Shown here one piece after another: positions 5,154-12,064 of a DNA stretch of 16,049 bases. The notes beneath the pieces are model-generated. The model was given only the letters and a program-made list of their open reading frames with translations. It made no database searches and was not told the DNA's origin. Source of the stretch: Firm-13 sp964617375. GTDB lineage: Bacteria > Bacillota > Clostridia > Saccharofermentanales > Saccharofermentanaceae. The stretch covers positions 1-16,049 of the forward strand of contig CAZTXQ010000065.1 of NCBI GenBank assembly GCA_964617375.1, in the 5' to 3' direction. A program made the translations under genes and the position numbers. Numbering within the stretch: the first letter of the stretch is position 1; each line of letters begins with the position of its first letter.

Positions 5154-7092
5154 CAGCAAAGCATTCCGGATTATCCGGATCGTAACCGCCGGCGATATGT
5201 CGGATGAGAAGCTGAACACGGTTGCGCAGCGGTTTACCGAGCATTTTCATATAACAGATTATTCGGTGGTACATGAGGTAGACAAGGAATTAATCGGCGG
5301 TTTTGTAATCTATGCTGCCGGTTATCGATATGACTACAGCGTGAAAGGACAGCTGGCCCGAATCGGACGCCAGCTTAAGAATTCCCGTGCCATATCCACA
5401 CACTTAGATGAGAACGAACCCGCGGATTCCGAAGCCGAAACGATCCGGAAGTCCATCGATATGGCTCTTAAATCCTTCGACGAGCAGCCGATGGCGCTGC
5501 AGGGCCAGGACCTTCTGTGGGACAGCGAGACCAGCGGCACCATCCTGCCCGAAACCGATACACCCCGAAGAGTCGTCGACCGTTTGCGCGAGCAGATGGT
5601 GAATACATTTATGGACAGCACGACCGTCGAAGAGATCGGCCAGGTTGTGAGTGTCAGCGACGATGTCGCCGTGGTTAAGGGTATCGATCACTGTCTCAGC
5701 AACGAACTCATCATGTTTACCGCAAACATCTTCGGAATCGCCATGAATCTGGAACCGGATCGCGTCGGCGTCGTACTCCTCGGCGAATCCGGTGAGGTAG
5801 TAGAAGGAATCATGTGCAAACGAACGGGCAAAACGGTCAGTATACCGGTCGGAACCGGTCTTCTCGGGAGGGTCGTAGACCCGCTGGGCAATCCGATTGA
5901 CGGTAAAGGCCAGATACGTTCGAACAAGATCCGTCCGATCGAGTCCCCGGCACCTTCGATTGTCGATCGCTCGCCGGTGAATCGCCCGCTAGAAACCGGT
6001 ATCACGGCGATCGATGCCATGACCCCGATCGGCAGAGGACAGCGTGAATTGATTATAGGCGACCGCCAAACGGGAAAAACAGCCGTCGCGATCGATACGA
6101 TCATCAATCAGAAGGGCAAAAATGTCCGTTGTGTCTACGTGGCGATCGGGCAGAAGATGTCAACGATCGTTCAGGTCGTTAATACTTTGGAGAAATTCGA
6201 CGCCCTGTCCTATACCGTCATTGTTGCGGCCAGCGCGAGCCAGCCCGCATCCCTGCAATACATAGCACCGTATTCCGGATGCGCAATCGCCGAAGAATTT
6301 ATGTATTCGGATCATTCGGACGTTCTCGTTGTCTATGACGATCTGACCCGGCATGCTCAGGCATACCGTGCAATATCGCTGCTGCTTCGCCGTCCGCCGG
6401 GCCGTGAAGCGTATCCCGGTGACGTCTTTTATCTGCACTCGAGACTTCTTGAGCGCGCCGCGAAGCTCGACATTTCGAAAGGCGGCGGATCTATTACCGC
6501 GCTTCCGATCATTGAGACGCAGGGCGGGGATATTTCCGCGTACATTCCGACCAACGTAATTTCGATTACGGACGGTCAGATCTACCTCGAATCCGAATTG
6601 TTCTTTTCCGGTCAGCGTCCCGCGATCAACGTCGGCCTGTCGGTATCGCGTGTAGGCGGATCCGCGCAGACAAAGGCGATGAAGAAAGTTGCCGGATCTT
6701 TGCGTATCAACCTGGCTCAGGCCAGAGAAATGGCCTCCTTCGCGCAGTTCGGCTCGGATCTTGACGAGAATACGCAGCGCCAGCTGAAGCTCGGAATTGT
6801 CTTGAACGAGGTCCTGAAGCAGCCGCAGTATGCGCCGCTCGCTATGGAAGACCAGGTACTCATGCTTTTTCTCGCCAATAAAGGTAAACTGACCTTTCTC
6901 GAAAAAGAAGACGTTCAGGATTACTTAAGCGAATTCCTGCAGAAGATGCATGTTCTGCACGCGGATGTTATGCAGGAAATTGCCTCCTCCGGAGATTTGA
7001 CGAACGAAATGCAGGCGCAGATTGAAGATCTTGAGGGCGTTCACCGTGCATCGTATCTGATCGAGCATACAGAATACGCGAAAACGGAGTAA
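5146..7092 (+). CDS. atpA: Fusion of delta-subunit C-terminal domain to complete F1 alpha subunit
   Basis: The 648-residue product is about 140 residues longer than a normal alpha. Residues about 8–80 match the C-terminal domain of the F1 delta (OSCP) subunit: VTAGDMSDE, EVDKELIGGFVI and YDYSVKGQLARIGRQL. Residues about 81–140 are an acidic linker unlike either family. From about 141 it is a complete alpha: N-terminal helix, beta-barrel, Walker A GDRQTGKT (305–312), Walker B VLVVYDD (393–399) and the arginine finger in SVSRVGG (Arg502). The usual delta N-terminal helical domain, which binds the alpha N-termini, is missing, and there is no separate atpH. Translation starts at TTG, overlapping the atpF stop by 8 bp. 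Alpha and beta form the catalytic hexamer making ATP at the cytoplasmic face. The fused delta part presumably binds the b stalk. The alpha assignment is very sure; the fusion is read directly from one uninterrupted frame. Confidence 0.93.
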   Translation: MTDSKAFRIIRIVTAGDMSDEKLNTVAQRFTEHFHITDYSVVHEVDKELIGGFVIYAAGYRYDYSVKGQLARIGRQLKNSRAISTHLDENEPADSEAETIRKSIDMALKSFDEQPMALQGQDLLWDSETSGTILPETDTPRRVVDRLREQMVNTFMDSTTVEEIGQVVSVSDDVAVVKGIDHCLSNELIMFTANIFGIAMNLEPDRVGVVLLGESGEVVEGIMCKRTGKTVSIPVGTGLLGRVVDPLGNPIDGKGQIRSNKIRPIESPAPSIVDRSPVNRPLETGITAIDAMTPIGRGQRELIIGDRQTGKTAVAIDTIINQKGKNVRCVYVAIGQKMSTIVQVVNTLEKFDALSYTVIVAASASQPASLQYIAPYSGCAIAEEFMYSDHSDVLVVYDDLTRHAQAYRAISLLLRRPPGREAYPGDVFYLHSRLLERAAKLDISKGGGSITALPIIETQGGDISAYIPTNVISITDGQIYLESELFFSGQRPAINVGLSVSRVGGSAQTKAMKKVAGSLRINLAQAREMASFAQFGSDLDENTQRQLKLGIVLNEVLKQPQYAPLAMEDQVLMLFLANKGKLTFLEKEDVQDYLSEFLQKMHVLHADVMQEIASSGDLTNEMQAQIEDLEGVHRASYLIEHTEYAKTE

Positions 7093-7098
7093 GCCGAT

Positions 7099-8034
7099 AT
7101 GGAACAACTTTATGACATCAAGAAAAGGATACGAAGCATAAGCGATATTCAGCAGATGACGCATGCTATGGAACTGGTCAGCGCCGCGAAGATGAGAAAG
7201 TCAAAGGCGCAGCTGGATCGCGTGTTTCCTTTCTTTTCTCTGTGCGCGGAAAGCATGATCGAGATACAGCGCAGCAACATCGATATTGACAATCCGTACT
7301 TTAAGCTGAAACAAAAGAAAAAAGGCGAGACCTGGAAGATCGGTTACTTCATACTGACCGGTGATCAGGGACTTGCAGGAGCATATAACCATAACGTAAT
7401 CCGGATCGCGGAAGACTACATCAGCAAAAAAGTATTTGACAACGTAGGCAAGGGACTGAAGACCGAATCGACGCTGTATGTTTTCGGAAACGTCGGCCGC
7501 GACAAACTGATACATGACGGTTTTCCCGTGGACAAATCTTTCTCGTTCCCGATCGCGTCACCGACCTACTTTGTGGCGAGATCCGCTGCGGATATTATCC
7601 GCCACAAATATGTCGAGGGAGAACTGGATCTCGTCTATCTGATCTATACGAAAATGGAATCCGCGATCAATATGAAGTCCATTATTCAGCGTGTTGTACC
7701 CGTAAATACCAATGCGCTTGAGTCAATCCTGCCCGTCGGGAGCGGTGAAGCCGGAATGGCAATCGAGAGGGGCGCAAGCCTGACATACCATCCCAATGCG
7801 GACGCGGTTTTCGCCTTCTTAATCGACACGTACCTGAATGCCATGGTATACGGCGCAATGGTTGAGGCATATGCCAGCGAACAAACCGCAAGAATGACGG
7901 CGATGGACAATGCGACACAGAACGCAGACGATATGCTGAGTGACCTAACGCTAAAAGCCAATCGAGCTCGTCAGGCGAGGATTACCAACGAACTTATCGA
8001 AATTGTTAACGGCGCAAATCAGATTCAGCAATAG
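7099..8034 (+). CDS. atpG: F1Fo-ATP synthase subunit gamma
   Basis: The central rotor shaft, which turns inside the alpha/beta hexamer. The 311-residue protein is somewhat longer than the usual roughly 285. It begins with the coiled-coil helix IKKRIRSI…QQMTHAMELVSAAKMRK (about 7–33), has TGDQGLAGAYN (87–97) where most gammas read TSDRGLCGGYN, and ends with the second coiled-coil helix (MDNATQNADDML, then the IVNGA end). Extra residues lie around 60–80 (a lysine-rich QKKKGE stretch) and 110–125. GGAG (7086–7089), overlapping the end of the preceding gene, serves as the ribosome binding site, and only 6 bp separate the two genes. Confidence 0.95.
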   Translation: MEQLYDIKKRIRSISDIQQMTHAMELVSAAKMRKSKAQLDRVFPFFSLCAESMIEIQRSNIDIDNPYFKLKQKKKGETWKIGYFILTGDQGLAGAYNHNVIRIAEDYISKKVFDNVGKGLKTESTLYVFGNVGRDKLIHDGFPVDKSFSFPIASPTYFVARSAADIIRHKYVEGELDLVYLIYTKMESAINMKSIIQRVVPVNTNALESILPVGSGEAGMAIERGASLTYHPNADAVFAFLIDTYLNAMVYGAMVEAYASEQTARMTAMDNATQNADDMLSDLTLKANRARQARITNELIEIVNGANQIQQ

Positions 8035-8059
8035 GATTTGACGCGAAAGGCGGATAAAG

Positions 8060-9451
8060 ATGGCTATAGGATATGTAGTTCAAATCATCGGACCGGTTAT
8101 CGACTGCCGGTTTCCGGATAATGAAGTACCGATGATCAATGACGCAGTCAAGATCAGGTTCGGCAGCGGATGGATAACAGCGGAAGTCCTGCAGCAGCGC
8201 GGCAGCGGAATCGTTCGATGTGTTTCTTTCGAACCGACCGAGGGCCTGGCCCGCGGCGCCGAAACCGAATCAACGGGAGCTCCCGTCATGGTGCCGGTAG
8301 GCGAACGTATCACGGGGCGACTTTTTAACGCGCTCGGACAGCCGATTGACGGCCGCGGACCGGCCGATGCCGATACAGTCTGGCCGATTCACAGACCTGC
8401 GCCGTCTTATACCGATCAGTATCCCTCGGAAACGATGCTGGAAACGGGTATCAAAGTAATCGATCTGCTCGTCCCGTTCAGCCGCGGCGGTAAAATCGGT
8501 CTTTTCGGAGGCGCAGGTGTCGGAAAGACCGTTCTGATCCTGGAGCTGATTCGGAATATTGCGTCCGAACACGGCGGCCTTTCGGTGTTTACCGGTGTCG
8601 GCGAGCGTTCCCGTGAAGGCAATGACCTTTGGAACGAGATGAAGGAATCCGGTGTTATCAACAAGACGGTTATGGTCTTCGGACAAATGAACGAGACCTC
8701 GGGAGCACGTATGCGCGCTCCGCTTACCGGTCTTACCATGGCGGAGTATTTTCGCGATGTCATGAAGAAGGACACACTTCTGTTTATTGACAATATCTAT
8801 CGATTTGTACAGGCCGGGTCGGAAGTCTCAGCCCTTCTGGGCCGCATTCCTTCCGCAGTCGGGTATCAGCCTACGCTGGCCAACGAAGTCGGTGCGCTTC
8901 AGGAACGGATTACGTCGACAAAATCCGGATCGATTACATCGATACAAGCCGTATATGTACCGGCGGATGACCTGACGGACCCGGCGCCCGCGACGACATT
9001 CGGACATCTCGATGCGATAACGGTTCTTTCACGCTCCGTCGTTGAGCTCGGTATCTACCCGGCCGTTGATCCTCTCGAGTCTTCCTCCAGAATTCTGACG
9101 GAGAGTATCGTTGGAAAGGATCACTACCACGTAGCCCGTCTGGTACAGGAGACATTGCAGCGCTACAAAGAGCTGCAGGATATTATCGCGATCCTCGGAA
9201 TGGAAGAACTGAGCGAGAAAGACCGTCAGACGGTCAACCGCGCCCGTAAAATCCAGAAATTCCTGTCACAGCCCTTCTTCGTTACCGCTGGTTCGACCGG
9301 GTATGAACCCCGTTATGTTCCGATCGAGAAAACCGTCCAGGGCTTCGGAGAAATCATATCCGGCAGCGTAGATCATATTCCCGAACAGTTCTTCTTCATG
9401 AAGGGCGATATCAATGACGTTTACAAAGAGTACCGTGATTCCCGGAAATAA
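8060..9451 (+). CDS. atpD: F1Fo-ATP synthase subunit beta (catalytic)
   Basis: The catalytic subunit. The 463 residues match the family length. It has Walker A GGAGVGKT (150–157), catalytic Glu182 in GVGERSREGNDLW, Walker B LLFIDN (240–245) and the conserved QPTLANEVGALQERI segment (270–284). The Walker B region reads FIDNIYRFVQAG where most betas have FIDNIFRFTQAG. The lever segment that is usually DELSEED reads MEELSEKD (381–388), losing one acidic residue to lysine. All nucleotide-site residues looked for are present, so it should be active. AAAGG (8046–8050) precedes the ATG by 9 nt. Confidence 0.97.
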   Translation: MAIGYVVQIIGPVIDCRFPDNEVPMINDAVKIRFGSGWITAEVLQQRGSGIVRCVSFEPTEGLARGAETESTGAPVMVPVGERITGRLFNALGQPIDGRGPADADTVWPIHRPAPSYTDQYPSETMLETGIKVIDLLVPFSRGGKIGLFGGAGVGKTVLILELIRNIASEHGGLSVFTGVGERSREGNDLWNEMKESGVINKTVMVFGQMNETSGARMRAPLTGLTMAEYFRDVMKKDTLLFIDNIYRFVQAGSEVSALLGRIPSAVGYQPTLANEVGALQERITSTKSGSITSIQAVYVPADDLTDPAPATTFGHLDAITVLSRSVVELGIYPAVDPLESSSRILTESIVGKDHYHVARLVQETLQRYKELQDIIAILGMEELSEKDRQTVNRARKIQKFLSQPFFVTAGSTGYEPRYVPIEKTVQGFGEIISGSVDHIPEQFFFMKGDINDVYKEYRDSRK

Positions 9452-9470
9452 CTTCCGTATTGTACGGAAG
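9452..9470 (+). repeat. Perfect hairpin directly after the atpD stop
   Basis: CTTCCGTA (9452–9459) and TACGGAAG (9463–9470) form an 8-bp stem with a 3-base TTG loop, starting one base after the atpD stop codon. It has no U-tract, so it is unlikely to terminate alone. Confidence 0.7.
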
Positions 9471-9486
9471 GATTCGGATCCGAATC
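9471..9486 (+). repeat. Second palindrome abutting the first
   Basis: GATTCGGATCCGAATC is a perfect 16-bp palindrome (stem GATTCG/CGAATC, loop GATC). It begins immediately after the preceding hairpin and ends 20 bp before the atpC start. A further near-palindrome ATCCGAATCGGAT (9478–9490) overlaps it. Confidence 0.7.
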
Positions 9487-9506
9487 GGATTTAAGGAAAA
9501 CAATGC

Positions 9507-9992
9507 ATGAGTGAACTAAGCGAGAATAAACCGGCCGGGAAAACCATGATGCTTGAGGTCGTGACACCGTATTACCACTTTTTCGAGGGAAAAGTGGAAC
9601 AGGTCGTCTTGTCCGCTCTTGACGGAGAAATCGGTGTCTTACCGGGACGCGCACCTGTCGTTATCGCACTTGCGCCCGGAATTGCCCATATAACCGTTAA
9701 CGGCGAGAAGCGTCATGCAGTCATGACGGAAGGATATGCCGAAATCGGACCGTTCATGACAATCGTGGTGTGCAACGCCGCCGAATGGCCGGAAGATATT
9801 GATGTCGTTAGAGCGTTTCATGCGTTCGAACGTGCGGAAAAAAGATATCATGATCCTGCAACAAGCAAGCAGGAGAAAATATACGCAAGACATTCGATTC
9901 GCCGCGCTAAAATGAGACTTAAGCTTATCCGGGAGTTCGGTTCCGACGCCCAAAAGAAAACCTTGAGCGAACTGAAAACGGCCGGCAATTAA
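9507..9992 (+). CDS. atpC: F1Fo-ATP synthase subunit epsilon
   Basis: Connects gamma to the c ring and can inhibit ATP hydrolysis through its C-terminal helices. The 161 residues exceed the usual roughly 130–140. About 14 residues precede the beta-sandwich domain (about 15–98, with the family signature DGEIGVLPGRAPVV). The C-terminal helical hairpin (about 102–155) is rich in Arg and Lys. TAAGGAAA (9491–9498) lies about 8 nt before the ATG. It is the last gene of the operon, and the end of its frame holds one arm of the terminator shared with the opposite operon. Confidence 0.92.
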   Translation: MSELSENKPAGKTMMLEVVTPYYHFFEGKVEQVVLSALDGEIGVLPGRAPVVIALAPGIAHITVNGEKRHAVMTEGYAEIGPFMTIVVCNAAEWPEDIDVVRAFHAFERAEKRYHDPATSKQEKIYARHSIRRAKMRLKLIREFGSDAQKKTLSELKTAGN

Positions 9993-10001
9993 CGGGCCGT
10001 T
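9977..10001. terminator. Possible bidirectional terminator between atpC and the Tad operon
   Basis: AACGGCC (9977–9983) and GGCCGTT (9995–10001) enclose an 11-base loop containing the atpC stop. On the + strand it is followed by a pyrimidine-rich tail; on the − strand a short T-run (GTTTTC) follows. The two operons converge with only 8 bp between stop codons, so a shared terminator is expected. Confidence 0.55.
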
Positions 10002-10579
10002 CATACCTTTCTTTCATCGATCAAAAATTGAATATTCTGCCTTAAGCCGCTGATTCCTTCCTTGTGAAGCGCATATATACGGCTGGCCGATCTTTTTAGC
10101 CTGTGCTGAATATCAGACCAGGACAACCTGTCTATGTATCGGGCGACAAGTACGCTGCGCTGCGGTTCCGGAAGTGAAAAAATCCCTCCTTCGATGATTA
10201 CGAGTTTTCTGTTTTCTGCCTTCAGATAATTTCGAAGAAGGACTCTTTCTCTTTCTATGGACTTCTTTTCTTTCTCAAAGGCATCCTGAAAACGAAAATA
10301 GACTTGCTCGGGATTCAAGGATGGATCAGAGCCCAGGCGCGTGACACCCCGGCTTCGCAAGGCAATGGACCGATAGATTTCCTCCTCGTTCTCTTCAAGA
10401 CTGCGAAGCAAGGACAGTCCTCTTGCAATGTTTATACGGCATTCGTGCAGATGCTCCAGATAGTATAAACTTCGGGAATCGTCGAGCAATTCATCGCAGG
10501 AGGAATGAAAGTCTGTTTGCGAATAAAGGTGCGAGCCTTCATGGACGGTCGGGGCCAGATTACAGCTGCTTGTTAACAT
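10001..10579 (-). CDS. Sigma-region-4 / ArpU-like helix-turn-helix protein
   Basis: A 192-residue soluble protein, not assignable to a named gene. Its C-terminus (about 136–182) resembles sigma-70 region 4 and the phage-associated ArpU/DUF1492 regulators: LPEPQRSVLVARYIDRLSWSDI then RLKRSASRIYALHKEGI, a probable DNA-binding helix-turn-helix. The middle (about 35–125) is predicted helical and highly charged. The family contains positive regulators of late phage and autolysin genes. Here it lies last in the Tad operon, 25 bp after the FHA gene, with GGAG (10589–10592) 9 nt before the ATG. It might regulate the pilus genes, or be a phage-derived passenger. No catalytic motif is seen. Confidence 0.6.
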   Translation of the reverse strand: MLTSSCNLAPTVHEGSHLYSQTDFHSSCDELLDDSRSLYYLEHLHECRINIARGLSLLRSLEENEEEIYRSIALRSRGVTRLGSDPSLNPEQVYFRFQDAFEKEKKSIERERVLLRNYLKAENRKLVIIEGGIFSLPEPQRSVLVARYIDRLSWSDIQHRLKRSASRIYALHKEGISGLRQNIQFLIDERKV

Positions 10580-10604
10580 ATGGTTATTCTCCGGTATTCA
10601 TGAA

Positions 10605-11807
10605 TCAGTTCTGACTGAAAATAAATTTCAGTTTGCCAATGGTCAGCGTATCTCCATCTGTCAACGGGTTCTCTTCATGAGAGTAGAGTTTCTGGCTTCC
10701 GATAAAGGTGCCTTCGGAGGATCCAAGATCCATAATCAGGTATAGAACGCCACGCCGGATAATTCGGGCATGACGGTCGGATACGGACGGATCGTCGAGG
10801 AAAAGATCGCATAGAATCCGGTCGCGGCCGATCAAAAAATCGTCTACCCAGACAACGGAACGAAAGCCCTTTTTTCCGTTCTCTCCCGAAGTCTTTATGA
10901 TCTGGTTCAGGTAAGCGGGAGGGTGCTCTTTGCATCTATCCGGCCATGCAGATTCCCCGTTTGTGACTTTCTGTTCCGGGAAATAAATCTCCTTCTTCGT
11001 CAGGCCCGGACTCTCAGGTTCTTCCCCGGTGTCGGAAGGCACCGGTTTTCCTTTGCCGCCTGTACATATGACCGTCAGGAGAAGCGCAACGGAGAAGAAC
11101 AGGAGATACCAGCCGCGCAGATTCCGTACGGTTGCCGTCTGATCCGCTCTCATAGATAAGTAGAGGAGAAGGAGTCCGGTGATGACCATAAGGATAATCT
11201 GAGCCAACAGCAGGAAGGCGGCGGGCCGGGGCAATGCCCGAACCTGCGTCTTCGGAATGGATGCCATTTTGCTTAGAAGACCGGTTAGTTCGTTATCCCG
11301 TCCGTCTTTCATAAGACATATGATTCGGCTTCGTTCATCGTCGTCTATAACATCGGCAAAAAACGAATCCATGAGCAGACGCTCAAGTTTCTCTGTGGGA
11401 AAGCACATTTCGGCCGCGGGTTCGACTGTATCCCGGAGAACCGGAAGGCAGCACCATAGCAGTTTCTTTGCATCCGGCTCGAAAAACACATACTCCGCGT
11501 CGAAAAGAAAATGCCGGGGATCGATGAAATGATCCTGTGCGTCAAGCAAGGCCAGAAGAAAATCCGACACGGCTTTTCTTTTTACCGCGGGTTCCCAGAT
11601 AAGGTTCTTTGAACAAAGAGATATCTGTTCGCAGCCCGTACAGTCAATGCAGAATTCCTTTTGTCCGAAGTGTTCGCGAAGGTACACCGGAAGGACAGAC
11701 GGAAGGACATGATTCTGCAGTGAATCCATCACATGCAGAACCATATCTCTCTTGCTTTCCAAAGAAAACACGGCAATTCTTCCGAAGGGGCCACGTTCAA
11801 ATCGCAT
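10605..11807 (-). CDS. Membrane protein with DUF6382-like N-terminus and C-terminal FHA domain
   Basis: A 400-residue protein. Residues 1–190 are a cytoplasmic-looking domain resembling DUF6382, a family of unknown function in Bacillota that accompanies Tad loci. It contains an unusual cysteine cluster (CIDCTGCEQISLC, 53–65). Two membrane helices follow (about 197–218 and 233–250), then a polar linker, then an FHA domain (about 322–398) with GRD (327–329), SVSDRHARI (341–349) and LGSSEGTF (361–368). FHA domains bind phosphothreonine. Here the usual Asn of the NGT motif is Glu, so binding may be altered. The ATG at 11807 is preferred to a GTG at 11816 because AGGTG lies 6 nt before it. No Ser/Thr kinase is in the window. 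It probably links pilus function to phosphorylation signals, by inference. Confidence 0.8.
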   Translation of the reverse strand: MRFERGPFGRIAVFSLESKRDMVLHVMDSLQNHVLPSVLPVYLREHFGQKEFCIDCTGCEQISLCSKNLIWEPAVKRKAVSDFLLALLDAQDHFIDPRHFLFDAEYVFFEPDAKKLLWCCLPVLRDTVEPAAEMCFPTEKLERLLMDSFFADVIDDDERSRIICLMKDGRDNELTGLLSKMASIPKTQVRALPRPAAFLLLAQIILMVITGLLLLYLSMRADQTATVRNLRGWYLLFFSVALLLTVICTGGKGKPVPSDTGEEPESPGLTKKEIYFPEQKVTNGESAWPDRCKEHPPAYLNQIIKTSGENGKKGFRSVVWVDDFLIGRDRILCDLFLDDPSVSDRHARIIRRGVLYLIMDLGSSEGTFIGSQKLYSHEENPLTDGDTLTIGKLKFIFSQN

Positions 11808-11819
11808 GTTTTTCACCTG

Positions 11820-11999
11820 TCAGCTGCTGAGATTTCCGATGACACTTCCGTCGTCGAAAACGTAATTCATGATATCATTCGCATATCCCATCAGAGCCGT
11901 GCGAAAAATCAGCGCGAGCGCGACAAGAATAGCAATGATGATGACGATTTCTACCGTGCCCATTCCTTTTGTACTTCTGGTATAATCTGCTCTTTTCAT
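11820..11999 (-). CDS. Flp-type (type IVb) prepilin
   Basis: A 59-residue protein. A short basic leader ends with a G–MGTVE cleavage context (Gly12 followed by Glu17, the Flp pattern of Gly then Glu at +5). A hydrophobic helix follows (VEIVIIIAILVALALIF, about 16–32), then a short tail ending in NLSS. This is the architecture of Flp1-like pilins exported and assembled by TadA/B/C. AAGGAGG (12004–12010, − strand) is a very strong ribosome binding site, as expected for the major pilin. It sits between the TadB/C gene and the FHA gene. The processing enzyme (prepilin peptidase) is not in the window. The role as the structural pilin is inferred from motif and context. Confidence 0.85.
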   Translation of the reverse strand: MKRADYTRSTKGMGTVEIVIIIAILVALALIFRTALMGYANDIMNYVFDDGSVIGNLSS

Positions 12000-12035
12000 T
12001 TGTTCCTCCTTCTTTCTACTGAAATTTATTGAACT

Positions 12036-12055
12036 CCCGATCCGGCCGAATCGGG
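12036..12055 (-). repeat. Hairpin upstream of the pilin gene
   Basis: Read on the − strand, CCCGATTC pairs with GGATCGGG (one U·G pair) around a GGCC loop. It lies 9 bp after the TadB/C stop and about 26 bp before the pilin ribosome binding site. It may cap the upstream message or stabilise an abundant pilin transcript. No clear promoter is seen between it and the pilin gene. Confidence 0.5.
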
Positions 12056-12064
12056 TATGAACGG

